From Limnanthes douglasii subsp. nivea (lineage: Eukaryota; Streptophyta; Magnoliopsida; Brassicales; Limnanthaceae): DNA of 64,000 bases. The first letter of the stretch is position 1; each line of letters starts with the position of its first letter. The position numbers were made by a program, and so were the translations under genes. The stretch spans positions 136,037,473 through 136,101,472 of the forward strand of contig JAUPFV010000004.1 of NCBI GenBank assembly GCA_036936605.1, given 5' to 3'. Shown piece after piece: positions 29,925 to 41,599 of the stretch. The notes beneath the pieces were generated by a model. It worked only from the letters and a program-made list of their open reading frames with translations, had not been told where the DNA came from and made no database searches.

Positions 29925-30245
29925 TTGTGGATGATCATGTGGAGGGTGATGCATTGAAAGGTGTAGATGATGTTGTAGATGATCAGGTGGAGGGTGATGC
30001 ATTGAAGGGTGTAGATGATGTTGTAGATGATCAGGTGGAGGGTGATGCATTGAAGGGTGTAGATGATGTTGTAGATGATCAGGTGGAGGGTGATGCATTG
30101 AAAGGTGTAGATGATGTTGTAGATGATCAGGTGGAGAGTGATGCAGTTAATGGTGTAGATGATGCTGTCGATGACCATGTGGAGGGTGATGCAGTTAAGG
30201 ATGCAGATGATGTTGTAGATGACTTTGTGGAGGGTGATGCAGCTG
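29925..30245 (+). repeat. 48-bp coding tandem repeat (acidic hexadecapeptide)
   Basis: Units of 48 bp encode VEGDALKGVDDVVDDQ. Four are almost identical (29940-30130) and more diverged ones flank them. Minus-strand ORFs here are shadows. Confidence 0.88.
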
Positions 30246-33200
30246 GTACAGAAGATGGTTGCAATGTACAGTTGGGTACACAGGCAGATGAAGGTGGTAA
30301 TGTTGAGGCTGGTTCACAGACAGCTGAAGGTGGTAATGTTCAGGGTGGTTCATAGGCAGTAGATGGCCTAGAAGGCCTGACAGCGTCGTTGTTTTCTGGG
30401 GTGGACATGACGCAGTTTGATGAGACGAATGAACACACACCACAGCCTCGCCAAATGGATAGTGATAGCGATGAAAGTGCGGACAGCAGTTACGGGCCGG
30501 CTGAATATACCACAACTGAAAGCGAGGATGAGGAGGTCTGTTCTGATGGAAGTGTATACAGTGAGTGTAGTACTGAGGAAGAATTCGTAAGCTCCGACAA
30601 TTTGACCAGCCCCGATACAGAAGAAGAAGAAGAAGCTACCGCTTCGAGAAGGACCAGACCCAAAAAATTCAAGCCAAAGATAAGAACTTATAGGCCACCA
30701 AGTGAACTAAAGTATCTTCAGTTGGCTGTAGGCCTTGAATTTACATCGAAATAGACTTTGAAGGATGTGGTGAAAGAGTACAGCATTAAACAACGGCGTA
30801 GTGTAAAGGTGTACAAGAATGACAAGATGCGGTGCAGTTATAAATGCAGCGAGCCAACCTGCAAATGGTTTATCTAGGCTTCTAACCAAGGTTGTGCACC
30901 TGCTTGGAGGATAAAGACACTCAACGACAACCACACCTGTGTTCCCACTCACAAAAACAGATTCCTAAACGTGCAGTGGATAGCAAAACACTATATGAGG
31001 CAGTGGCAAGCTGATCCCGATTGGTCTGTGAAGAGTTTAATGGCTGACTTGGCCAAGGATTTTTTGGTGAAGATCACTAGAGCAAAGGCGTACCGTGCAA
31101 AGTCGAGAGCGCTAAATATGATCCTTGGTGATGACAGGATTCAATACAGGAAGCTTCGACAGTACGGTGATGAGCTTATACGAACCAACCCAGGGACTAC
31201 GGTGGCTATTAAATTCAACGATTCAGAGTTTGAACGAATTTATGTCTGCATAGAGGGGTTGAAGAGGGGGTTTAATGCTGGGTGTAGGCATGTGCTTGTG
31301 CTAGACGGGTGTTTTTTGAAAGGGTCGTTTGGAGGACAACTGCTTGTTGTTGTTGTTGTTGACGCAAACGAGCAAATGTATCCTCTTGCTTGGGCATTGG
31401 TTGAGAGTGAAAACAGGTCTTCTTGGCAATGGTTTCTGGAACTATTGGCAAATGATGTTAACATACATAGTCGAGGCAGCTTCACATGGATTTCAGACAA
31501 ACAGAAAGGGTTTGTTCCAGCATTGAAGGAATTGTTCCCAAACGCTGAGCATCGATTCTGTGCTCGACATCTGTACGCGAACATGAAAAAGGTATTCCCA
31601 AGAAGAGAGGAGCACATACTGTTTTGGGCTTGTGCGAGGTCATCATTTGTCCCTGAGTTTGAATTTCACATGGAGGAGTTGAAACAATGCAATGCAGACT
31701 GTCACGAATGGCTATCACAGAAGCCTGCGTCTGAGTGGAGCAGGGCTCATTATAGGGAGGAAAAGAAGTACTTCATGCAAACCTCAAATCTGGCAGAAAC
31801 GTTTAACTCTATTATCCTAGACTATAGATCTAAAGGGATTATAAGCTTGTTGGAAGGTATAAGAGAGCAGACATTGCGTAGAATTGTTAAGAAAATCACC
31901 CAGATTCCAAAATGGGATCAACCAATTTGTCCGTCCGTTAATAAAAAGCTTACCAAGAACTACAAGCTTGCTGGTGACTGCAACGTACTTCCTTCAGGTG
32001 GGCCAAAGTTTCAAGTTGAAGAGAGAAGGGTGCAGTATAAGTTTGTTGTCGACGTAGATGCCCAGGAATGTGCTTGTCGTAAATGGCAACTCTCCGGCAT
32101 TCCATGTAGCCATGCTGTTGCCTGTATCTGGTTCAACAGTGGTAACCCGGTGGACTATGTAGCTAATTGGTACAGGGTGGCTACACAGAAGGCTATCTAC
32201 TCTAATTTGATAAACCCAATTAATGGATACCAACACTGGCCTACGAACCATCTACACCCTATTATGCCTCCACCAGTTAAGATTGTAAGAGGAAGGCTTT
32301 AAACTGCCAGGAGGAAGGATCCTTCCGAGAGACTACAGCCACCCTTGCAAGACTCAACATCAGGAGTGACAAGGTTATCTCGAAGGTACAATATAGCACG
32401 ATGTTCAAATTGTAAGGCAGTAGGACATAATAAACGAAGGTGTACCTCTACCCCTGGTCAAGCAAGTGCTGCAGCCACTTCCACAGCCAATACTTCATCT
32501 GCACCTGTAAGTGTTCTATAATATCAATTGATATATACAATATACTGTTATACTAACCTGTTGGTGACAGTTGCGATTAGATATTTGTTGATGTTGTCTC
32601 TTCTTGCCAACAGATTGAGGCCACAACAACCGCAACAGCTGCTGCTCAAACTCCAAGATCTACAGGGTTCCAGGTAATTTTCAGATACTTGTTATCATAT
32701 TTTGATGGTTGCTGTGAAGGTCTAGCTTGAGGTGTTGGTTTGCTTGTTATCGTATTTTGATGGTTGTTGTGATAATCTTGCTTGAGGTGTTGGTTTTCCT
32801 TTGAGTTTTCAGCTTAGTTGAAGTAGGTATTTGTGACTTTATTGCTGTTTTTTATGTTATTTACTTCTTAACAGCATGGAGGAGCCTTTGGTGGGACTCA
32901 AGGCACATTAATGCCTGATGTAAGTTTTGTCTCTTAGTGTGGTCCAAATTTACTTTTAAGAGATATTAATATTTATGGTCGAGTTGGTGAAGTGGTCCTT
33001 TTTTGGTAGTCTCATTAATTTAACTTTTACATTTGTATTATATTGGTTGTTGTGTGTGAGCAGGGTAGTGTGATCCACTGTTTTGAAAGAAGGGACAATT
33101 TTATGGCCAGGCACACTACCCCACCTGTAAGATTCCTTCACTTTTTCTATTAAAGTGTTTTTTGTTCATTATCTTGAAAACATCTTCTTTTATAATACTT

Positions 33201-33587
33201 TTTAAACTACAGGCTGGTACTGGTCCTCTATATTCTTCTCAAAACAGCATCAGTTCACCACATAGTGGTTGGGTTAGTGGTGGAAGTATGCAAGGCTACA
33301 AGGAGGCTCTCAAGGTGCAAAGTAGAGGTAGAAAGAGGAGGTTGCCTCAAACAGTTGGTGTTCCTTTCAAGCAACCCAGGGTAGGTCCTCCTTTGACATC
33401 TGCACCTCGTTTTTCCGCTGCGGCAACACATGGGGCTGCAGCATCTGCTGGTGGGTCTGTATCAGCAGCTTCTGGTGGATCGACCGGAAAATCTGGCAAC
33501 AAGGCAGTGGCAACTGGTGGTTCACAAGCGTCGGTGGAAGGTAGTGGTAATCATGTCGTCAATATTACCCAACCACAAGAAGAGTAG

Positions 33588-34258
33588 CTTTAATGGTTTT
33601 TTTTTTGTGTTATGTTGAAGGATGTTTTTTTGTAGACTGCCCATTTCTGGGTTCTTTTGTAATGTGCTGTATGTTATGCACAAGCACCATTTACGGTTTC
33701 TAAATTTGAAGGTGTTGTATGTTGTTGTTTAAGCACACAAGACTTTATTTCATGGTTTATTTAATAACCATACAATTTCAAGACTAAATTTGTGTACTCA
33801 TTAACTGCAACTGCTTTGTTTATGTTTTTGAACTCACTAACTGCTTTGTTTATGTTGTTGATAAGTGTATCAAAATTAAGATTGCAGTTTGGGTGTAAAA
33901 TGGTTGCAATTCATTTTGTTGTTAGTTAATGCTTTTACTCATGTGCCTCACTAATGATACAATAACAATTCGTTTTGCAGTTAATGCTTTTAACATCCCC
34001 TGAATTATGTGCCTCACTAATGATATGTGTGTGGTTTAAACCAGCATTTACTTACGTCAAATTCATTCCTAACACAATTCATAACGACAAAAATCAATAC
34101 ACAAAACAAGAACTACAAGGTGTTGTTTAACAATTAGATTCAATACACAAAAATCAATTCAAATTTCAAACTTCATAATTGAAATTAAATTTCATAAATC
34201 CAAGAAACATACAACATATATTACCTAAACCTGATACAGGGTTCTTTAAATACGTAGA
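33588..34258. other. 3' region of the MULE C transposase and spacer
   Basis: T-rich untranslated sequence with short local duplications (ACTGCTTTGTTTATG twice near 33810 and 33840; GTGCCTCACTAATGATA twice near 33940 and 34010). No gene. Confidence 0.5.
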
Positions 34259-34668
34259 CTAAAAACAGACAATTACCAACAAACAAAAAACTAGACATAC
34301 ACATAGAACCCTAATTATCCAATTCTTCCTTTCAATTTCAGCTTCCATCTTCTTACGTTGCTTTAATAGACCGTTAATCACCTTTTGTGACCTACTAAAT
34401 TATTTGCAGTAGTGACCTTTATGATAAACCCAAATCGATTAAGAGGATAAGAAACAGAGTAATAGAGTAAACGCGAAAAACAATTTGTTTCACTAATAAC
34501 ATCCATTGAAATAGAGTAATAGAGTAAACTTACCCCGAAATTACAACATCCATTGAATCGTCTGTCAGGATTTGGGACTGTCCAAGCCGTTTTTGTTATG
34601 CTTGGCAGCCCACATTCGCAAAAACCTAAATTAGATGGTTGTTTCGATGTATAGGAGGAGGACGACAT
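34259..34668 (-). pseudogene. GRF-type zinc-finger membrane protein, degraded
   Basis: On the minus strand exon 1 (34668..34534) encodes MSSSSYTSKQPSNLGF followed by CECGLPSITKTAWTVPNPDR and RFNGCCNFG, the first half of a GRF zinc finger (C-x-C ... NPxRRFxxC). It ends at a good donor (GGTAAG). A second exon, about 34390..34259, encodes a short coiled coil (LLKQRKKMEAEIERK) and a hydrophobic end (VLCVCLVFCLLVIVCF), then TAG. This GRF finger, coiled coil and C-terminal membrane anchor layout is common in small plant proteins of unknown role. The second half of the finger is not found between the exons, so the copy is probably broken. It faces the transposase gene from the right end of MULE C. 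Confidence 0.6.
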
Positions 34669-34795
34669 TGGTATGGGTTTGTAGAAGATGGCTGGGTGAA
34701 GAAGGAGATTAGGGTATGGGTTTGTAGAAGATGGCTGGGTGAAGAAGGAGATTAGGGTATGGGTTTGTAGAAGAGGGTTGGGTGAAGAAGGAGAT
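34665..34795. repeat. tandem repeat of about 45 bp near the right MULE C terminus
   Basis: The unit GGGTTTGTAGAAGATGGCTG plus GGTGAAGAAGGAGATTAGGGTAT occurs about three times, with a small change in the last copy (AGAGGGTTGG). Confidence 0.85.
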
Positions 34796-34857
34796 TACAG
34801 CATTACAGAATTGTTGAAATTAGGGTTTCAAATGAAGTGTCGAAGGTTTAAATCGAA

Positions 34858-35302
34858 AGGTAAATGGGTTTAAACAAAACGGGTCGGGTTGTTTAAATCG
34901 AAAGGTAAATGATGTGTTATTCACAGTGGGTAATTATTTTAGTAAGGGTGAAAAGTAAAAGCAGCAGTAAAAATTAAAACGAAGCAGTAAATGGTTGGGG
35001 TAAAAAGTTAAAAGGGTAAAAGGAATGGGGTGAAACTGAATGGGGGCATTTTTGGAAAAGAAGTACGAGTGACCGTATATGCAACAGATTGGTGTACTTT
35101 GGGGGAGCCACGTGTCAGCAATCTGTGCTTTTGCACGCGCTCGTGGCAAGAATGCAACTTTCTGAAACTCAGATGACTCGTTTTGGGACACTTGAAAGGT
35201 AGTGGCACGAATGCAACAAGTGTCATAGTCCGGTGATTTGACAGAGGTAGTGGCACGAATACAACAAGTGTCATAGTCCGGTGACTTGACAGGTTTTTAG
35301 CC
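34858..35302 (-). repeat. right terminal inverted repeat of MULE C with a duplicated tip
   Basis: Inverted copy of 27807-28210. The outermost segment (GGTAGTGGCACGAATACAAC to the tip) is present twice in tandem, at about 35199-35248 and 35249-35302; the left end has it once. Confidence 0.88.
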
Positions 35303-35311
35303 AAATTCCAT
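35303..35311. repeat. target-site duplication of MULE C, right copy
   Basis: AAATTCCAT, one mismatch to AAGTTCCAT at 27798-27806. Confidence 0.85.
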
Positions 35312-35981
35312 TTATATATTTTTTTTCATTTTCACATTTATATTGAACTAAATATTTAATATGCTGTCTAACTTGCAACATACTAACATTTCAACCTAAA
35401 CATAATAAAATAGTAATACTTAGCATACTATTAATATGTCACATATCAAATCCTTAATTTCAAACTCCTTTCAAAGTTACTAGTTGGAACTATAAATTTA
35501 AACAGTAAAATAGCATAAAGATTTTAACTAATAAAGACGAAGAAAAATACCATTACTTTTAAAAAATCACTACTCACGCTTATTATTTCTTATTAAATCC
35601 AATTCAAAAATTCCACAAAATCTAATTCAAACATTATACGTAAGTACCATTTCATGCACCTTTATCAAGATTTTTAAGAGTAAGAAACAGACCAGGATGA
35701 TAAAAGGCATATCTACATCATACATAAACCAATTCACACCAGCAAGATTTTATGTAAAGGTTTAAAAATGAAATCAAATTAAACTTCAAGGCACGGCTCT
35801 TTCTACTTAAAATACTCATACAGCAACAATAATTAAAGTTTACACTTCAAGATGAACTAATCCTACACGCTGACCCAAAACTACGCTCAAGCATAGTATC
35901 CTACCCACTTCATTCTGTTCGCATCAACCCGATGAATGCAAAATGATAAAACCTTCTCGGCAAAGCATCGTTTTAAACAAC
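35312..35981. other. AT-rich spacer and 3' region of the MORF9-like gene
   Basis: No ORF or repeat of note. The part next to 35981 is probably the 3' untranslated region of the minus-strand host gene. Confidence 0.45.
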
Positions 35982-36753
35982 TTACGAAGAAGAGGAATCT
36001 GAAGCACCAGCTTCTTGTTTTGGTCTTCTCTTCTCCGGTGGTGGACCATCACGCCGTCTTTCATACCTTTTACTCTGATATTTTGTGTTATTGCGCGACT
36101 TGGGTTGATAAGTAGGGTACGTGCAAGGAATTATCTCCCCGTTGTTATATTTATCACCTAACAAAACACAAACGGCAGAGAAAAGACATTAGTATTATAA
36201 AGTACTCTAAAGTTTTCTAGTGAAGTAACTTTCAGTACCTCCATAGTCCTTGTTCTTGACATCTATGTAAGAGTCTGGCAACACCCATAGAACACCAGGT
36301 AAACCTATAAAGAAAATCGAAAAAAAGATATAACAAACTTTTACGAGTAAAAGTTCTAATCATACATTCACCACAAGAGAGATGCTTATATAGAGTCAAA
36401 ACTAAAACAAACCTTTGAATTTCTCGGATGTTTCTTCATCGACAGTGCACTGAAATCCAGTATATGTCGTGGTACTAAAGGCATACATATTTTTCTTTGC
36501 CTCTTCCATGCTGGCACAACGACGAAAAAAAAACATTACTTTAAAAAACTACATCTTGAAGCATAAAGGAAACACATTGGGATGCTCTAGTGAAGCAAGC
36601 TAGGGTTTTCTGTAAGTCACAAAACAATTGGACCTCTTGTAGATTTCTCGTCAATACATTAGGTTGTTCATACAAACATACGAAAATCCAATTTTCTCTT
36701 AATTCAGTCAATTAACACATACAAAGCTTCACCAATGTTGATAAACACATATA

Positions 36754-36789
<36 letters not shown>

Positions 36790-37217
36790 ATCCCTAAAAA
36801 TGTAAATTTGATGTTCGATACGATATAGATCTGATCAACAAAATCCTAGAAGAAGAAATTATACCTGCCAAGCACAGTGGTGAGAGTATTGAGGTAGGTA
36901 TCGATCATCTGCTCTCTAGTAGGTGCAGGGTCTTTAGGGAACTCCATAACAATCAACCAGTGGTTGTAGTCGCAGCCAGGTAACATAATAGTCTCTCTCG
37001 GTTCGTTGCTGCTGCTTCTCCTAGAGGAGTAATCGGAATCCACCGCCGCAGTGACGAACGAGGGCCGCGAAACGACGGTGGTGCTCCAGAATGGGAAAGT
37101 CCATGGTCGGTCGATGGAGTAGAGGCGGTGGTTTGATAAGGCGATAGCCGAGGTTTTAGATTGGGTTAGGGTTTTAGATGTTAGAGAAGAAGGTGCTGAT
37201 AGAGTGAATGTCGCCAT
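35982..37217 (-). CDS. MORF9: plastid multiple organellar RNA editing factor, MORF9-like, 230 aa
   Basis: Minus-strand exons: 37217..36865, 36510..36413, 36304..36239, 36157..35982. All have GT-AG borders and phases agree; the total is 693 nt including TAA. The first 75 or so residues are Ser/Thr-rich and look like a plastid transit peptide ([15 protein letters not shown]). The MORF box follows: [54 protein letters not shown] and [20 protein letters not shown]. The C-terminal tail is basic and Ser-rich. MORF proteins partner with PPR proteins in C-to-U editing; MORF9 acts in plastids. The [13 protein letters not shown] and [20 protein letters not shown] segments fit MORF9 better than MORF2. 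The gene reads as intact, with a (TA)n microsatellite in intron 1. Confidence 0.93.
36745..36785. repeat. (TA)n microsatellite in intron 1 of the MORF9-like gene
   Basis: About 17 TA units in the first intron. Confidence 0.9.
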
Positions 37218-38628
37218 TGTAACGAGAGGGAGTGAGAAAGGGTGTTGTCCGAGAAATTGGGTAATAAGATAAGGTGTTCAGCGACATTTTCTTTTCTTGA
37301 AATCGTATTAGATTAAACCGACGTCGTTTGGGTTTGTATGAATAAACAGCCCAATATGAGTAATATGAGTTGATGTAATAAGCCCAATATCCTATGATTA
37401 AGTACGGAATGAAAGTAGAAAAATAGCAAAAAGATGAAAAGAAAAAAACTAAAGGGTTGCGGTAACTATATTTCGGTTCCACCCGGTAAAAGATTTAACT
37501 ATCTCTAAAATCATGGTTTCGTCTCTTCAAAATATATATAATCTTTGATATTAATTTTTATGTTTTTTTTTAATTTTATTTTTTATTTTTCACATCTATC
37601 TTGATACATAATCTTCAACCTTCCATCACTCGTCGTCATTGGTTTAGACTCATTCGACATCCATTTCCTTCCCTAGACGGACAAAACTGACCAAAACATT
37701 CTATTATTAAGGAGTGCACGCGGATCGTCTCGGACAACGATGTTAGGTCTTTTTTTTATGTATTTTCTTCTTCGATTTTAGCTGGTTTAGTTCGTTTCCC
37801 TTACGAAATCGCATTTCGAGTCATAAGCTATGATTTTTTTTTTCGTTTAGTTGGTGTGCTAATTATTGTATAATCGTTATGTTGACTATGTGGATTTGTT
37901 ATAGTTTTATCCATGGTTTTGTATGTATTGTGCATTTGTGTTTGAAGATAAGATCTGTTTCGTGTAAATTTGTGTATTGTAGCTTAAAATGAGCAAACTT
38001 GAAAGTATGTAATGATATGATTGGCCATAATTTACTTAGCTTAACTTCGTCAGTGTATTGGTGTCAGCTTCCACGAGCATTGTCTTTAAAGACTGCTACC
38101 TTGAAGCATAATGTATAAAAAAAACAAACATGCAGTTTGAGTGGTAAAATTCATATTCTTCTAAAAAATGAATACGTTACCCTAAGAGTATGTGTATTAT
38201 TATATATGTGTTGTCCAATTAATTTAATTGAATAAAGGATATGCCGTCAATTTAAGTAATTTGATTAGTAAATGAGTTTATTTAAACGATTCATTTAACT
38301 GATTTAGTTCAAAATATGATTTGAAACTAATAAGTAATATATACAGTCTAATGTTATATGCTGACAATTTGAAATTCTAACATTAACAAGTTAAAATTAA
38401 AAAATCCAAGTTATAATTTATTGTCAAGTAAAAGTAGTTTGTCATTTTATATTGGTATGAGTATTGTGTATTTATCATCTGTCTAACAAGTTTATTGTTT
38501 GACTAGTACTTCATGATAATGGAGCTTGATGGGTTTATTGTTTCTTGCATTCATCTGAGATTTATTTGTCTAGATATAATGAAGGAAAATGATAACAAAT
38601 GGCAATAATTTGGCCGTGTCAGGAGGAA
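37218..38628. other. upstream region of the MORF9-like gene and spacer
   Basis: The first 100-200 bases should hold the minus-strand promoter and leader. The rest is AT-rich with no convincing ORF. Confidence 0.4.
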
Positions 38629-38756
38629 AGAGTTCGAGATAATGATGGAAAACGATCACATCTCATTCACTACTTCCAAGATTGGTTCACATGTTGATGT
38701 GCAAAGCACTAAGGATACAAAAAGGCTTTGTATTCTCTATTATCTCATTCAGGTGA
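38629..38756 (+). other. orphan exon-like segment
   Basis: A frame of about 40 codons ([19 protein letters not shown], then [20 protein letters not shown]) ends CTCATTCAG and is followed at once by GTGAAC, a good donor context. A plausible acceptor (TGTCAG) precedes it. The composition is coding-like, but no neighbouring exons are seen and I do not recognise the family. It may be a relic of a host gene. Confidence 0.3.
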
Positions 38757-39437
38757 ACTAATATATTGTGACTTTTCCCTTTTGTCATCATGTTTTAATC
38801 ACCGTTATTTCTAGTGCTTTTATGTGAAACTCGTGCTTATAATTTGAGGACATTCTTGTGATGAGTTATGGGGTCTGGTAGTTAGAGAAACTTATATATT
38901 AATAATATTTTAGAGATTGAATATTTGATAAAGAGAATATGATAAAAAAGCGCATACAGCGCCGAAGTAGTTTCTCCATTAGAGTTCATATTTTTCATAC
39001 ACGAACAAAAATAAATTCTTGACAACTTCGATATGGTTTTTTGTTTGATTAGTTATATTCATCTAGATCAGTATTCTTGTGGTTGTCAAAGATTTAGTTC
39101 AAGTTGATAATTGCTACATAAATATATTATGAAATTTGTTAGAGAATGTAGGAGATGTATTTTTAAGAAATTCGAAAGAATAACTTTCCTTTGCAAGTTA
39201 TGAGATGCAAAATCTTAGTTGTTGAAGCTAACAATGAACATTGTTTTCTCATCTTTATGTGTTTTTGGATATTATTATGGTTTCTAATATTATAATATTC
39301 TAGTTTTTTTCTCTTATGTTAGTTTGAATTTCTAATTTAAACTAAAGGCCGAGATTGAGCCAAGAGTACTCAACTTAGATTAGACGTTTTTTGTGCTCAC
39401 GAGCGTATCAATTAAAATCATTAGGATATTTTTTGTT
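38757..39437. other. AT-rich spacer
   Basis: No gene, repeat or structural feature recognised. Confidence 0.4.
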
Positions 39438-39442
39438 TATTT
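39438..39442. repeat. target-site duplication of copia E, left
   Basis: TATTT, identical to 50209-50213. Confidence 0.85.
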
Positions 39443-39586
39443 TGTTAATAAAATAACAAACAAAACAAAGAGGAAAATGGCTAGGTTTTTGTATTATTTA
39501 AAAAGTGTATATATTACATAGTGTGTATGCTCTTATTTATTAGTAAAACATATGAGTTAATGGGCTTGGACCTTATATCTTTAACA
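39443..39586 (-). repeat. 3' LTR of copia E
   Basis: Starts TGTTAATAAAATAAC and ends TATCTTTAACA; aligned along its length with 50069-50208. A purine-rich GAGATAGGG on the minus strand directly precedes it. Confidence 0.92.
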
Positions 39587-39886
39587 CCCTATCTCAAACT
39601 CACAATACAACAGTAATAAGCACTGAGAGTTTATCACAAAAAAAAAAAACAAAACCGCGTTGTTGACTGAGCCTTCGTGAAAATATAAGCAACATGCAAA
39701 GCTGATGGAACATATAGAAGCGAGATGGAGTCGATCTGAAGATGATACTGAGTGAAGTGACAATATATTTCAATGTGTTTTGTCCTCTCATAAAAAAAAA
39801 TTCTTTGTTATTTGTATGACGCTTTTGTTATCACAATGTAAAGAAATTGGTTTAGTAACATTAACCCCCATATCCGCAAGAAGTCA

Positions 39887-41228
39887 TCATAACCAAACAA
39901 TCTCGCATGTGGTCACGACCATAACATGGTACTCAGCTGCAGTAGACGATTTAGAGACAACATCTTGTTTCATACATTTCCATGAGAGTAATGAATCTCC
40001 AAAAAATACACAAAAAGTAGTAGATTTTGGGTCATGAGGATCATTATCCCAATCAACATCGGTATAGGCACGCTGTTTAAGTGAAGAGATCGAATGAAAT
40101 AAAATGCTTTGAAACTGAGTGCCACGAAGATATCTGAATATTCGAAGCACAACTCTGGACTGATATAAGAGCTATAATAAAATGACTAACCACATGAACA
40201 ACATAAGCTATATCTGGTCGAGTAACTGTAAGATAGACCAAGCTCCCTACAAGGGTTTGATATAGAGTTGGCGTAACAAAGGAACTTCATCAGTCTGAGA
40301 GTGCAAAACATTGGTTTCAAGAAGGGTATCTACCATCTTGTTATCAGAAAGTCGCGTTCGCTCGATTAAATCAGATATATATTTTGTATGAGAGAGAATA
40401 TAACCTTTTGGAGTGTGAACCACCTCAATACCTAGAAAATAACGTAATATTCCTAAGTCATTCATCGCAAAATTCTGAGCCAAATCACGTTTTAGTGCCT
40501 CAATACCATCAATATCATCACATTTAATGATCATATCATCTATATATAGAGATAAAATAATTAGTTCAACACGTGTACATCTAATAAGCAAGGCTGAATT
40601 ATGATTACTAGCAAGGAAACCAAGTGAAATAATAACCATAAAGAATTTGTCAGACCAAACACGATTGTTTGAGACCATATAAAGCTTTCATAACTCAAAA
40701 AAATTCACCTGGTTGGTGAGCAACACCTAGAGGAGGATCTTATATCTTCCACTGACGAACGGATGCAACCGCAATAAGAGTACAAACTACACTGTGGAAA
40801 ATTTCTCATCATAATCCATACCATACTTCTGTCTATACCATTTTGCTACAAGAAGAGCCTTATATCTTTCAACAAACCCATCAGACTTTGTTTTGATTTT
40901 AAAAACCCAACGAGAACCGATTATATTCTTACCGGATAGAGGTTTAACTATATTCAATGTATTCGTATGATAAAGAGCAGAAAGCTTTTCGGTTATAACA
41001 TTTTGCCAACGAGGATCACAAACAGCTTCTTTAAACGACTAAAGTTTATATAAATTATGTATATTTTCTATGAAAGAGGAAAAAAGAGCTGAGTAAGAAG
41101 AGTACGCAAAATATGGTAGTTTAGTAGACTTACTTATACGAGTAGATATCCTAAGAGGTAAAGGATCTGTTATTCTACTAGATATAGGATTTGGCTCATG
41201 CATTGATGAAGATGACTCATGCATTGAC
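39887..41228 (-). pseudogene. copia E reverse transcriptase and RNase H, degraded
   Basis: Minus-strand segments show the RT active site as LYIDDMIIKCDD and LGILRYFLGIEV (40247-40678), then RNase H as LRIFRYLRGTQFQS, AYTDVDWDNDP and KQDVVSKSSTAAEYHVM (39887-40150). Upstream (41039-41224) is a Ser/Pro-rich linker before the RT. Several stops and frameshifts break the frame and the first RT motifs are hard to follow. It would copy element RNA to DNA; this copy is dead. Confidence 0.82.
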
Positions 41229-41248
41229 GGAGAAGAAGTAGTATCTGG

Positions 41249-41585
41249 TGTGATTTATTTCAGTTTGAGGGTAATTTAGTAAAGTATTTTGGGAATTTAA
41301 TGTTTAAGGTAGAGTGTAGTGAGATAATTAAGCTGTGTGCTTGTATTAAATTCTAATCACCCTCATTGATGAAAATGGTTGGTGTATTAATGAGCATGGG
41401 CCTGTCGGGTCGGATTGTGGAGTCGAGTCAAGTTTAAGGATCCATTAGCCTAAGATGTGAGATGACCAACACCTAACTTAGTCATATTCCACTATATTAG
41501 TCTTGTTCGATTTCATATGTTAGTGGTTTGGTCCAAACTGCCCTTCGGATAAAAGCAAGATACAATAGCTAAAATATCCTTACTA
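41249..41585 (-). repeat. 3' LTR of gypsy F
   Basis: Starts TGTGATTTATTTCAG and runs to the AGATACAATAGCTAAAATA region. The inner border toward integrase is approximate. Confidence 0.75.
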
Positions 41586-41599
41586 CTATATCATTAGCC

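Larger units (their letters stand above)
28589..33587 (+). pseudogene. MULE C transposase (mudrA-like) with acidic repeats
   Basis: Exons: 28589..28610, 28741..32506 (broken), 32614..32673, 32875..32919, 33064..33126, 33213..33587; phases agree. The order is: N-terminal segment with YQFGYKLPGPGQRI, two acidic tandem repeat regions, and a zinc-like MuDR segment. The DDE core follows, with VLVLDGCFLKGSFGG, TWISDKQKGF, CARHLYANMK and NLAETFNSII (Glu). Then come a SWIM motif (CACRKW..IPCSHAVA), a CCHC knuckle (CSNCKAVGHNKRRC) and a Gly/Ala-rich C-terminus. A frameshift lies in an A8 run near 29070. In-frame stops are TAG at 29522, 30353, 30752 and about 30875, and TAA near 32300; the four TAGs look like former CAG codons. 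The catalytic residues themselves are preserved. Confidence 0.87.
27807..35302 (+). mobile_element. MULE C, long-TIR Mutator-like element
   Basis: Both ends start GGCTAAAAACCTGTCAAG-like and share about 400 bases in inverted orientation, flanked by 9-bp duplications (8 of 9 identical). Inside are a multi-exon mudrA-type transposase gene (+) and a GRF zinc-finger gene (-) near the right end. The family differs from MULE A and B: the termini are unrelated, no TTCGCA arrays were found, and the transposase belongs to another branch. Confidence 0.92.

Noticed and set aside
29796..30178. His/Pro- and Ile/Thr-rich minus-strand ORFs
   Set aside because: Shadows of the 48-bp coding repeat of the transposase.
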